Numbered from the stretch's first letter, positions 1 to 4,692 are shown. The stretch: 5,514 nt of DNA from Hyphomicrobiales bacterium (GCA_002746425.1 NVXB01000023.1:24775-30288), one strand, 5' to 3'. A program made the numbers and translations. Notes: generated by a model from the letters alone, not told the origin.

Positions 1-2
1 GA

Positions 3-25
3 AAAGGGCGTTTGATCCGCCCTTT
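3..25. terminator. Hairpin terminator of an upstream off-window gene
   Basis: An 8-bp perfect stem, AAAGGGCG (3-10) with CGCCCTTT (18-25), encloses a 7-base loop. The A-tract and T-tract are built into the stem, so it could work in either direction: the minus-strand reading ends in TTTTC, the plus-strand reading in only three Ts. It lies before the first complete gene, so it probably ends transcription of a gene outside the window. No gene is visible in the first 149 bases. Confidence 0.55.
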
Positions 26-39
26 GCCCCGCCCCTTTA

Positions 40-73
40 TTTTGCAAAAACGTCCCATAATTTTGCCAAAACG
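40..73. repeat. Two phased near-palindromic repeats upstream of the DUF3126-hisI operon
   Basis: TTTTGCAAAAACG (40-52) and TTTTGCCAAAACG (61-73) match at 12 of 13 positions and start exactly 21 bp apart, about two DNA turns. The first contains the perfect 10-bp palindrome TTTTGCAAAA; the second is the same palindrome with one change. Same-face spacing of palindromes upstream of an operon is typical of paired operators, but no regulator is identified. The second copy overlaps a possible -35 box (TTGCCA, 63-68), which has a weak -10 candidate TAGAAG (85-90). Confidence 0.4.
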
Positions 74-149
74 CCTCTTTATTTTAGAAGAATGATGTGT
101 CATCAACGGCGTAAATCTGATGATAATCAAATAACCATCGAGGTGTGTC

Positions 150-359
150 ATGGAAGCTGGTGAAATCCGCAAGCTTGAGCAGTTTTTCAAAACTAAATTC
201 GGCAATACCGAATTGCAGGTCCGTGCAAGGCCTAAAAAGACAGATTCCGCCGAGCTTTATCTCGGGGATGAGTTTTTGGGTCTGATTTATCTTGATGATG
301 AAGATGGCGACAAATCCTACAATTTCTCCATGGCCATTCTGGATGTGGATCTGGACTAA
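150..359 (+). CDS. DUF3126 family small protein
   Basis: This is a complete 69-residue protein that I recognise as resembling the DUF3126 family, small proteins common in Alphaproteobacteria with no established biochemical role. There is no signal peptide or membrane segment. An N-terminal helix with charged residues (about 1-17) is followed by alternating strands containing RARPKKTDSAELYLGDEFLG and a strongly acidic end (DDEDGDK, then DVDLD), so it is probably a small cytoplasmic alpha/beta protein. The ATG is well supported by GAGG at 140-143, six bases upstream. The stop is only 14 bases before hisI, so the two are probably co-transcribed. That context does not by itself imply a role in histidine synthesis. 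The reading frame is very likely real; the family name comes from memory of its size and motifs. Confidence 0.8.
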   Translation: MEAGEIRKLEQFFKTKFGNTELQVRARPKKTDSAELYLGDEFLGLIYLDDEDGDKSYNFSMAILDVDLD

Positions 360-373
360 AGTTCAGGTTTATA

Positions 374-829
374 ATGATGAGCGACCAAAAATTTATCACG
401 CAAAAAGAAGCCGATGATGTCGAAATGGGCGCGCAATTTGCGCCCAAATTCGACAGCGCAGGCCTGATCACCTGCATCGTGCGCGATGTGGAAACAGGCG
501 AAATTGTCATGGTCGCCCACATGAATGAGGATGCGCTGGCTAAAACCATCGCAACCCGCATCGCCACCTATTGGAGCCGCTCGCGCGCCAAATTATGGGT
601 CAAAGGCGAAACCAGCGGCCACACCCAGCACGTAGAACGCCTCCAGGTCGATTGCGATCAGGACGTACTACTCATGAGCGTCCGCACCGACGGCACCGGC
701 GCCAACTGCCACACCGGCCGCAAATCCTGCTTCTACCGCGATATCGCCCTTGGCGGCAGCCCCGCAGATGCCACATTGAGCATTACCGGCAGCGACCCTC
801 TGTTCGACCCCAAAAAAGTCTACAAATAG
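374..829 (+). CDS. hisI: Phosphoribosyl-AMP cyclohydrolase HisI
   Basis: HisI opens the adenine ring of phosphoribosyl-AMP to give ProFAR, the third step of histidine biosynthesis, in the cytoplasm as a Zn/Mg-dependent homodimer. The 151-residue protein carries the family signatures in order: FD...GLITCIVRD (26-38), MVAHMNEDAL (46-55), YWSRSR (66-71), LWVKGETSGH (74-83), VDCDQD (92-97; D93, D95 and D97 are the likely metal-binding aspartates) and NCHTGRKSCF (111-120). Cysteines 94, 112 and 119 fit the three conserved zinc ligands. The protein is monofunctional: it lacks the C-terminal HisE pyrophosphohydrolase domain of enterobacterial HisIE. It starts with tandem ATG codons (374 and 377), so the true start is ambiguous by one residue; the upstream Shine-Dalgarno is weak (AGG, 365-367). 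It is probably co-transcribed with the small gene 14 bases upstream. GC content is high, like ribN and unlike the following gene pair. Confidence 0.96.
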   Translation: MMSDQKFITQKEADDVEMGAQFAPKFDSAGLITCIVRDVETGEIVMVAHMNEDALAKTIATRIATYWSRSRAKLWVKGETSGHTQHVERLQVDCDQDVLLMSVRTDGTGANCHTGRKSCFYRDIALGGSPADATLSITGSDPLFDPKKVYK

Positions 830-918
830 ATTCGGTTAGTGCGGTTTGTTGTCCAAACGATGTAGGCATCTTGAACGACAGGCCACGAGAAAAATAACGT
901 AGCGAAAGATATCACTTG

Positions 919-965
919 CATGTTAATATTTTTCACCATACAGGATGGGTGTGAATATTAACATG
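919..965. promoter_or_regulatory. Large inverted repeat, candidate operator of the 975-2690 gene pair
   Basis: CATGTTAATATT (919-930) is perfectly complementary to AATATTAACATG (954-965). The arms extend inward with CAC (934-936) against GTG (951-953) if the TTT at 931-933 is bulged. A sigma70-like promoter lies within and beside the repeat: TTGCAT (916-921), 17 bases, then TACAGG (939-944), so the left arm sits in the -35/spacer region and the right arm near the transcription start. The repeat ends exactly where the ribosome-binding site begins. This placement suits an operator for an autoregulating HTH protein such as the one encoded at 1614; binding is inferred. A role as an mRNA hairpin is the alternative. 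Confidence 0.6.
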
Positions 966-969
966 GAGA
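965..969 (+). promoter_or_regulatory. Ribosome-binding site deciding the start at 975
   Basis: GGAGA lies five bases before the ATG at 975. The longer reading from ATG 945 has no Shine-Dalgarno at a usable distance (CAGG abuts it directly), and its first codons would lie inside the inverted repeat. ATG 963 overlaps the start of this site. The start at 975 is therefore preferred. Confidence 0.7.
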
Positions 970-974
970 TTCGT

Positions 975-1607
975 ATGACTGCAATGCGTGAAACCCAAAT
1001 CTACAAAGAGGCAGCGCAAGTAGATAACCGGCTAAGCTCTATTAAACTTAAAAAAGAGCCGCTTTTAACTATCCGAACTATGGCCTTGGGTGCGGGTGCC
1101 GATGCAACCCCATTTCATGCGTCTAATGCTGAGGGGACATTTACCTACCACATCGGACTATTTGCTCTTCGAAAAGAGCATGTTGGTGCTATTTGGAAAG
1201 TAGATAGATCTAATGGAATTGATTCTATTCGAAATGATCAAGATCGTGTCAAAGTAGTATTTTCAAATGTAGATATTGCATGCAGCGACGGTAAAAAACC
1301 CAAACCACGCTCTGCGAAAGGAGCTGGTGCAGAACGTCTTTGTTCTGAAAATGATATGTTTGGGGGCTTGCCGCATTTCGCGCCTGCGCAACCATCCTCG
1401 GACAAAGGATGGACGGTATACTATTTGATGGTTGCGCCCAATGGGGCTGCGGAATTAAGTCGACCGATTGTCAAAGACAAAATTTTCAAGGCGTTTGTCG
1501 AACGCATTTATCTTTCGGATGGTAGCGACTTTGGTGTTGAGCCTAAAAGCTTGTTAGATGATGATATTGCAGATAGCTTTGACCCTCAGATTATACGCAA
1601 GAAATAA
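975..1607 (+). CDS. Uncharacterised 210-residue protein paired with an HTH-ImmA/IrrE protein
   Basis: I do not recognise a named family. From the preferred start at 975 the protein has 210 residues (220 if read from 945). It appears soluble, with no signal peptide or membrane segment. After a helical, charged N-terminus (1-30) come a hydrophobic strand and glycine-rich stretch (LTIRTMALGAGADATPFH, about 31-48), TFTYHIGLFALRK (55-67), IWKVDRSNGIDSIR (73-86), VKVVFSNVDIACSD (92-105), a basic Lys/Pro-rich loop (107-115), KGAGAERLCSEND (115-127), WTVYYLMVAPNGAAELSRP (146-164) and VERIYLSDGSDF (175-186), ending in an acidic then basic tail. This looks like a compact alpha/beta domain. No nuclease, kinase or transferase motif is evident. 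The stop is six bases before the HTH-metallopeptidase gene, so the two are almost surely co-expressed. AT-rich codon use sets both apart from hisI and ribN and suggests transfer. A toxin, effector, or substrate/sensor of the peptidase are all possible; none is shown. Confidence 0.8.
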   Translation: MTAMRETQIYKEAAQVDNRLSSIKLKKEPLLTIRTMALGAGADATPFHASNAEGTFTYHIGLFALRKEHVGAIWKVDRSNGIDSIRNDQDRVKVVFSNVDIACSDGKKPKPRSAKGAGAERLCSENDMFGGLPHFAPAQPSSDKGWTVYYLMVAPNGAAELSRPIVKDKIFKAFVERIYLSDGSDFGVEPKSLLDDDIADSFDPQIIRKK

Positions 1608-1613
1608 GAAGAC

Positions 1614-2690
1614 ATGGAATTTAGTGCAGAAAGACTCAGTCTCGCTCGAAAAAGGCGAAGGCTGACAGGGAAGGGCCTTGCAGAAGCGGCAGGAGTTTCA
1701 TCCGTTACTATATCACGCATTGGAATTGGTGATAATGACCCTGATGAATCCACGGTAAAACGCTTGGCTTCTGCGTTGAATTACCCTCTGTCGTATTTTT
1801 ATTTGGACGACCCAGATACGTTGGATACTGAAGCAGTAAGCTTCAGAAGCTTGTCGAAAATGAGTGCAAAAGAACGTGATGCTGCAATAGGAGCTGGTCG
1901 ACACGGATTAGAGTTGAGCGATTGGCTTGAGAAGGAATTTTCTCTACCAGAAGCCAACTTAATAGACCTCAGTTATGAGGCATCGCCAGAAAATGCCGCT
2001 CGGTCTCTTAGGTCTTTTTGGGGGATTGGGGAAAAACCCATTGGTAACATGCTTGGCCTGCTTGAGGTCCAAGGCGTTCGAGTATTCTCCCTAGCTGAGG
2101 CTACCAAACACGTTGATGCTTTCTCATTCTGGAGAAATGAAAGACCTTTTGTATTTCTAAATAACTTCAAAACGGCTGAGCATAGCATCTATGACTCCGC
2201 TCATGAATTAGGCCATTTGGTAATGCATCACCATGCAGGGTCAAAACTTTCTAAGGTTGCAGAACGAGAGGCTAATCAATTTGCCTCAGCATTTCTTATG
2301 CCTGAGAATGATGTGAAGTCACGCATGCCAAATTTTATAACAGTCGATTTCATAATAAAAGCAAAGGCACGTTGGCGTGTGTCTGCTATGGCGATGGCAT
2401 ACCGTTTGCATTCATTAGAGCTCCTAACTGATTGGCAATATAAATCAGCGTGTATTGAGCTGGGTCGCAGAGGCTACCGATTAGGTGAGCCTATTGGAGT
2501 TGAGCGTGAGACATCTGCTATCTGGCGTAAGGTTTTAGCCCACCTTTGGAAAGAGCGGATCACAAAGAAAGAAATTGCCGAGTCAATTCATCTGCCAGAA
2601 GACGAATTAGAAAATCTGATTTGGGGACTAGCAGGTCAAATGGAACGCCCAGAGCGAGATACTACCCGGTCTCAAATTAGAGTCGTCTAA
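1614..2690 (+). CDS. Xre-type HTH regulator fused to an ImmA/IrrE zinc metallopeptidase
   Basis: This 358-residue protein has an N-terminal Xre/Cro-type DNA-binding domain (about 5-63: LSLARKRRRLTGKGLAEAAG, then VSSVTISRI and TVKRLASALNYPLSYFY). An ImmA/IrrE (COG2856) domain follows at about 125-245. The zinc site is clear: HELGH (H197, E198, H201) in SAHELGHLVMHH, then E219 in EREANQFASAFLMP as the likely third ligand. In known relatives this peptidase domain cleaves or inactivates a repressor (ICEBs1 ImmA on ImmR, Deinococcus IrrE on DdrO); fused forms act as regulators and often partner toxin or effector genes. A C-terminal region (about 300-345, AHLWKERITKKEIAESIHLPEDELENLIWGL) resembles a second helix-turn-helix. 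The HTH has RIGIGDNDPD where the family usually has RIENG. The ATG lies 6 bases past the upstream stop behind a weak AAGAAG, suggesting translational coupling. Its likely DNA target is the inverted repeat at 919-965; that is inference. Confidence 0.92.
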   Translation: MEFSAERLSLARKRRRLTGKGLAEAAGVSSVTISRIGIGDNDPDESTVKRLASALNYPLSYFYLDDPDTLDTEAVSFRSLSKMSAKERDAAIGAGRHGLELSDWLEKEFSLPEANLIDLSYEASPENAARSLRSFWGIGEKPIGNMLGLLEVQGVRVFSLAEATKHVDAFSFWRNERPFVFLNNFKTAEHSIYDSAHELGHLVMHHHAGSKLSKVAEREANQFASAFLMPENDVKSRMPNFITVDFIIKAKARWRVSAMAMAYRLHSLELLTDWQYKSACIELGRRGYRLGEPIGVERETSAIWRKVLAHLWKERITKKEIAESIHLPEDELENLIWGLAGQMERPERDTTRSQIRVV

Positions 2691-2780
2691 ATTGAGAAGT
2701 ATGCTCACTTTGCTGACGATGTCTGGACTTGGACGCGGATTGATGCCGACGGCAAGAGGTTAATCTTCAATCGGTTTTAG
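2691..2780 (+). pseudogene. Possible decayed C-terminal gene fragment, perhaps transposase-derived
   Basis: Directly after the stop of the metallopeptidase gene, and in the same frame, 29 codons encode a protein-like stretch containing KYAHFADDVWTWTRIDADGK, followed by RLIFNRF and a TAG at 2778-2780. No start codon or ribosome-binding site precedes it. The VWTWTxIDAD segment recalls, from memory only, the region around the first catalytic aspartate of some IS1-like DDE transposases; nothing else of a transposase is visible. It may be a relic of an insertion at the edge of the AT-rich island, or a former C-terminal extension of the peptidase. The evidence is thin. Confidence 0.25.
2738..2778 (+). 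terminator. Weak terminator-like hairpin after the metallopeptidase gene
   Basis: GATTGA (2738-2743) can pair with TCAATC (2767-2772), with a small GCC-GAC-GGC hairpin (2745-2753) inside the large loop, followed by GG and four Ts (2775-2778). The outer stem is short and the loop is long, so this is a weak candidate for the end of the 975-2690 transcript. No better hairpin is seen before the ribN promoter. Confidence 0.22.
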
Positions 2781-2809
2781 CGTGTGTCCATGCGGAGCTA
2801 TGAGTGTTC

Positions 2810-2891
2810 GGCAAATTGCTACTGTCCCAGTTCCAAACAACACCTCAAATTTGTTGGCAAATTCACTCCAAACAACTATATAGAAATTTGT
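2810..2891. repeat. Imperfect tandem duplication over the ribN promoter
   Basis: Three blocks occur twice in the same order: GGCAAATT (2810-2817, 2856-2863), TCCAAACAAC (2832-2841, 2867-2876) and AAATTTGT (2847-2854, 2884-2891). Between blocks one and two the first copy has 14 bases and the second has 3; between blocks two and three there are 5 and 7. Only the second copy carries the TATATA -10 box. This looks like an old, diverged tandem duplication, or repeated regulator sites. Confidence 0.5.
2854..2882 (+). promoter_or_regulatory. Sigma70-like promoter of the ribN transcript
   Basis: TTGGCA (2854-2859; five of six to TTGACA) and TATATA (2877-2882) are separated by the ideal 17 bases. The predicted transcription start is about 2888-2891, just before the small hairpin and the FMN aptamer. 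Its position directly upstream of the riboswitch supports it strongly. Confidence 0.65.
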
Positions 2892-2907
2892 CCGGATGGT
2901 CCGGGCA

Positions 2908-3074
2908 GTTCTCAGGGCGGGGTGCAATTCCCCACCGGCGGTGATTTGTGTGCAGGCCATGAGCCACACATGACAGCCCGCGAGCGGTTTTTGGTGCAGT
3001 TTATTCTGCGCTGAAAGCGTCAGCAGATTCGGTGTGATTCCGGAGCCGACGGTATAGTCCGGATGGAAGAGAAC
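2908..3074 (+). promoter_or_regulatory. FMN riboswitch (RFN element)
   Basis: This is a complete RFN aptamer, which senses flavin mononucleotide in the nascent mRNA. Closing stem P1 is GTTCTC (2908-2913) with GAGAAC (3069-3074). Conserved segments follow in order: AGGGCGGGG with the GGGG/CCCC hairpin (2919-2922 with 2930-2933), ACCGGCGGTGAT (2934-2945), a variable arm TGTGTG/CACACA (2947-2952 with 2965-2970), AGCCCGCGAGCG (2975-2986), a variable hairpin GCAG/CTGC (2996-2999 with 3006-3009), CAGCAGATTCGGTG (3021-3034), GATTCCGGAGCCGACGG (3036-3052) and AGTCCGGATGGAAGAGAAC (3056-3074). It lies 101 bases before the ribN start codon. The usual family logic is repression when FMN is bound. Confidence 0.96.
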
Positions 3075-3175
3075 GAGATTTGAACGGGATAGATGCCTGC
3101 CGGTTTGGCTGGGCTTCTTGTGCTGTCTTATCTCAATACGCCCTGATTCTTGTGTCGAAACTGGAGAATGACGCG
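3075..3175 (+). promoter_or_regulatory. Riboswitch expression platform / ribN leader
   Basis: The leader between aptamer and start codon has no convincing intrinsic terminator. A small CC-T-GCC/GGC-T-GG stem around 3096-3112 is followed only by CTTCTTGTGC, with no U-run. It contains two copies of TTCTTGTG (3115-3122 and 3147-3154). TTCTT in either copy can pair with GAGAA of the P1 3' strand (3069-3073) or with GAGAA covering the ribN Shine-Dalgarno (3164-3168). Control is therefore more likely translational than transcriptional. This pairing scheme was drawn by eye. Confidence 0.4.
3163..3167 (+). promoter_or_regulatory. ribN ribosome-binding site deciding the start at 3176
   Basis: GGAGA lies eight bases before the ATG at 3176. 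It favours that start over the open frame reaching back to a TTG at 3080, which would begin five bases after the riboswitch and add 32 residues unlike the N-terminus of an EamA transporter. Confidence 0.75.
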
Positions 3176-4069
3176 ATGAATCAGATTTTATCTAAAAGAT
3201 TGATCTCACCTGCTTTTATTGGCGCGGCCTATATGGTCCTGGCGGGTGTTCTGTTTGCGCTGGTAAATATTTCTGTGCAGGGGGCGGGCATGCATTATGG
3301 CGTGCCAGCTTCCTCAATCGCCTTTTGGCAATATGCCATTGCCCTGGTGTTTGGCGTGGCCTGGCTGCTGCGCCTTGGCAAAAAAGGCTTTGTGACCAAG
3401 CAAATCGGCCGCCATATTTTTCGGGTGCTGTTGGCGGTTGTGGGTATTCAGCTATGGGTGCTGGGCCTTAAAACGGTGCCGATCTGGCAGGCGATTGCGC
3501 TTATCATGACATCGCCGTTTTTCGTCACGGTGGGCGCGGCGCTTTTGCTGCGCGAAAAGGTGGGTATGGAGCGCTGGTTGGCAACGGCCATTGGTTTTGC
3601 TGGTGGTATGATTATCTTGGCACCATGGTCGGAGAGTTTTACCAGCACGGCGCTTTATCCGCTGGGGGCGGCGGTGTTTTGGGCCGCCGCATCGCTGATG
3701 ACCAAACGCCTGACGCGCACAGAATCGCCCGATACGGTGACCGCCTATTTGCTGGTGCTGCTAACCCCCATCAATGCGCTTTATGCGGGTTATGAGGGGT
3801 TTGTCGTGCCAAGTGGTGACGCGCTTTGGCTGGTGGTGATTGCGGGCGCGTTAACGGCGCTGGCGCAGCTGGTTTTAACGCGGGCCTATGCCGTGGCCGA
3901 TGCCTCTTATGTGCAGCCGTTTGATCATTTGAAACTGCCGCTCAACGTGTTGTTTGGCTGGCTGGCCTTTAGCTTTGTGCCTGCGGGCAATTTGTGGGTT
4001 GGTGCGGCGCTGATTATTGGCGCAAGCATGTTTGTGCTGCAACGTGAAGGCGCGCAGAAGGCAGGCTAA
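3176..4069 (+). CDS. ribN: EamA/DMT-family transporter, probable riboflavin importer RibN
   Basis: This 297-residue inner-membrane protein has about ten predicted transmembrane helices (roughly 14-34, 46-66, 79-99, 104-124, 132-150, 158-176, 188-208, 216-236, 253-271, 273-288), forming two EamA halves as in the drug/metabolite transporter superfamily. Recognisable elements are AFWQYAIAL in helix 2, the half-repeat ending LLLREKVG..RWLATAIGFAGGMII (123-147), and in the second half the ALTALAQLVLTRAYAVADASYVQPFDHLKLP stretch (225-255). The sequence alone gives only EamA transporter. The FMN riboswitch directly upstream points to RibN, the riboflavin uptake family known from Rhizobium and other Alphaproteobacteria. 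It probably imports riboflavin to spare synthesis and is shut off by FMN. It is GC-rich like hisI and appears to be a single-gene transcript ending at the hairpin at 4085-4116. Confidence 0.88.
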   Translation: MNQILSKRLISPAFIGAAYMVLAGVLFALVNISVQGAGMHYGVPASSIAFWQYAIALVFGVAWLLRLGKKGFVTKQIGRHIFRVLLAVVGIQLWVLGLKTVPIWQAIALIMTSPFFVTVGAALLLREKVGMERWLATAIGFAGGMIILAPWSESFTSTALYPLGAAVFWAAASLMTKRLTRTESPDTVTAYLLVLLTPINALYAGYEGFVVPSGDALWLVVIAGALTALAQLVLTRAYAVADASYVQPFDHLKLPLNVLFGWLAFSFVPAGNLWVGAALIIGASMFVLQREGAQKAG

Positions 4070-4084
4070 AGCTTACTTTGCAAA

Positions 4085-4116
4085 GCAATGTCCCGGCACA
4101 TAAACCGGGGCATTGC
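4085..4116. terminator. Bidirectional hairpin between convergent ribN and the CBS gene
   Basis: GCAATGTCCCGG (4085-4096) pairs with CCGGGGCATTGC (4105-4116) around an 8-base loop: 12 pairs, with one T-G wobble on the plus strand. It sits between two convergent genes, 15 bases after the ribN stop. The T-tracts are poor: plus CCAAAATGTTTTG, minus TTTGCAAAG. It is probably a shared terminator of moderate strength or an RNA 3'-end stabiliser. Confidence 0.7.
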
Positions 4117-4131
4117 CCAAAATGTTTTGCG

Positions 4132-4563
4132 TTAACTGGTGTAGAGATAATTCTTCAAATCTTCGGTTTCGCGCTCGGCATCGGCGATGCGGCGTTTCAC
4201 CAAATCACCAATCGAGACCATACCGGCAAGATTGCCATCCTCAATGACCGGCATATGCCGGAAACGGCCCGTTGTCATGCGCTCCATGGCCACTTGAATG
4301 GTGTCTTGGGGGGTACAAACCACAATCTCTTTGGTCATGCATTGCTCGGCATCGCATTGCAGCGCATCTGGCCCGTCGGTTGAGATTTTCCGAACAATAT
4401 CGCGCTCTGAAAGAATGCCAATAAGCTTGCCCGCATCATCGACGATCAAAATCGCGCCGATGCGATGTTCACGCAAAATGTTACAGGTTTCTTGCAGTGT
4501 TTGGGGCAAGGTGGCCGTGAATACATCACTGCCTTTTTCACTGATAATACTAGCAATTGTCAT
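4132..4563 (-). CDS. Two-CBS-domain protein (Bateman module)
   Basis: This 143-residue protein consists almost entirely of two CBS domains. The first spans about 8-62 (VFTATLPQTLQETCNILREH, IGAILIVDDAGKLIGILSERDIVRKI) and the second about 74-127 (CMTKEIVVCTPQDTIQVAMERM, RFRHMPVIEDGNLAGMVSIGDLVKRRI), followed by a short charged helix ending YLYTS. CBS pairs bind adenosine nucleotides such as AMP, ATP or SAM and usually act as energy-state sensors. Stand-alone forms like this are common in Alphaproteobacteria and their partners are mostly unknown. No catalytic domain is attached. The start is well supported by GGGAGGA (4568-4574) four bases upstream. It runs in the same direction as the rhomboid gene 129 bases upstream, so it could share that transcript, but the gap leaves room for its own promoter. 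It converges on ribN. Confidence 0.93.
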   Translation of the reverse strand: MTIASIISEKGSDVFTATLPQTLQETCNILREHRIGAILIVDDAGKLIGILSERDIVRKISTDGPDALQCDAEQCMTKEIVVCTPQDTIQVAMERMTTGRFRHMPVIEDGNLAGMVSIGDLVKRRIADAERETEDLKNYLYTS

Positions 4564-4644
4564 GTGGTCCTCCCGCTATCGTTGTGTCGCCAAGATAACA
4601 ACTTGGATAGGGAGAGTGTGCACTGCATCAGTAATTTGGGCAAG

Positions 4645-4677
4645 TCACGCAACCTTACGCTGTATGAAAATGCGTGA
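4645..4677 (-). other. Perfect 7-bp inverted repeat between the rhomboid and CBS genes
   Basis: TCACGCA (4645-4651) and TGCGTGA (4671-4677) are exact reverse complements, separated by 19 bases. They lie just after the rhomboid stop in the minus-strand direction. No U-run follows on that strand (CTTGCCC), so it is a poor terminator. An operator ahead of the CBS gene or an mRNA hairpin is equally possible. The rest of the gap (4564-4692) holds a smaller CCAAG/CTTGG stem (4590-4594 with 4602-4606) in the CBS leader and no convincing promoter. Confidence 0.3.
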
Positions 4678-4692
4678 TTGTACCGATAATAC

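Noticed and set aside
56..61. CATAAT as a -10 box
   Set aside because: No -35-like hexamer occurs at 16-18 bases; TTGCAA is only 8 bases upstream.
844..858. Possible hisI terminator GTTTG/CAAAC
   Set aside because: The stem is only 5 bp with no T-run, too weak to call.
571..897. 108-residue frame overlapping hisI
   Set aside because: Its Arg/His/Pro-rich, low-complexity translation is typical of an off-frame reading of GC-rich hisI.
945..974. Ten-residue longer start of the 210-residue protein (ATG 945)
   Set aside because: There is no usable Shine-Dalgarno, and the codons lie inside the inverted repeat; ATG 975 has GGAGA five bases away.
2784..3014. 76-residue plus-strand reading frame before ribN
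   Set aside because: It runs through the ribN promoter and most of the FMN aptamer and has no ribosome-binding site; its conserved-looking bases are explained by the riboswitch.
3080..3175. 32-residue N-terminal extension of the transporter from TTG 3080
   Set aside because: It would start inside the expression platform without a transporter-like N-terminus; ATG 3176 has GGAGA at proper spacing.
3168..3179. Three-codon upstream ORF (ATG at 3168) whose TGA overlaps the ribN ATG
   Set aside because: The Shine-Dalgarno is too close to serve it, so it is probably accidental.
4076..4085. Palindrome CTTTGCAAAG after ribN, similar to the TTTTGCAAAA repeats at 40-73
   Set aside because: It is a single short copy at the end of a gene beside the terminator, with no partner site; it is probably chance.
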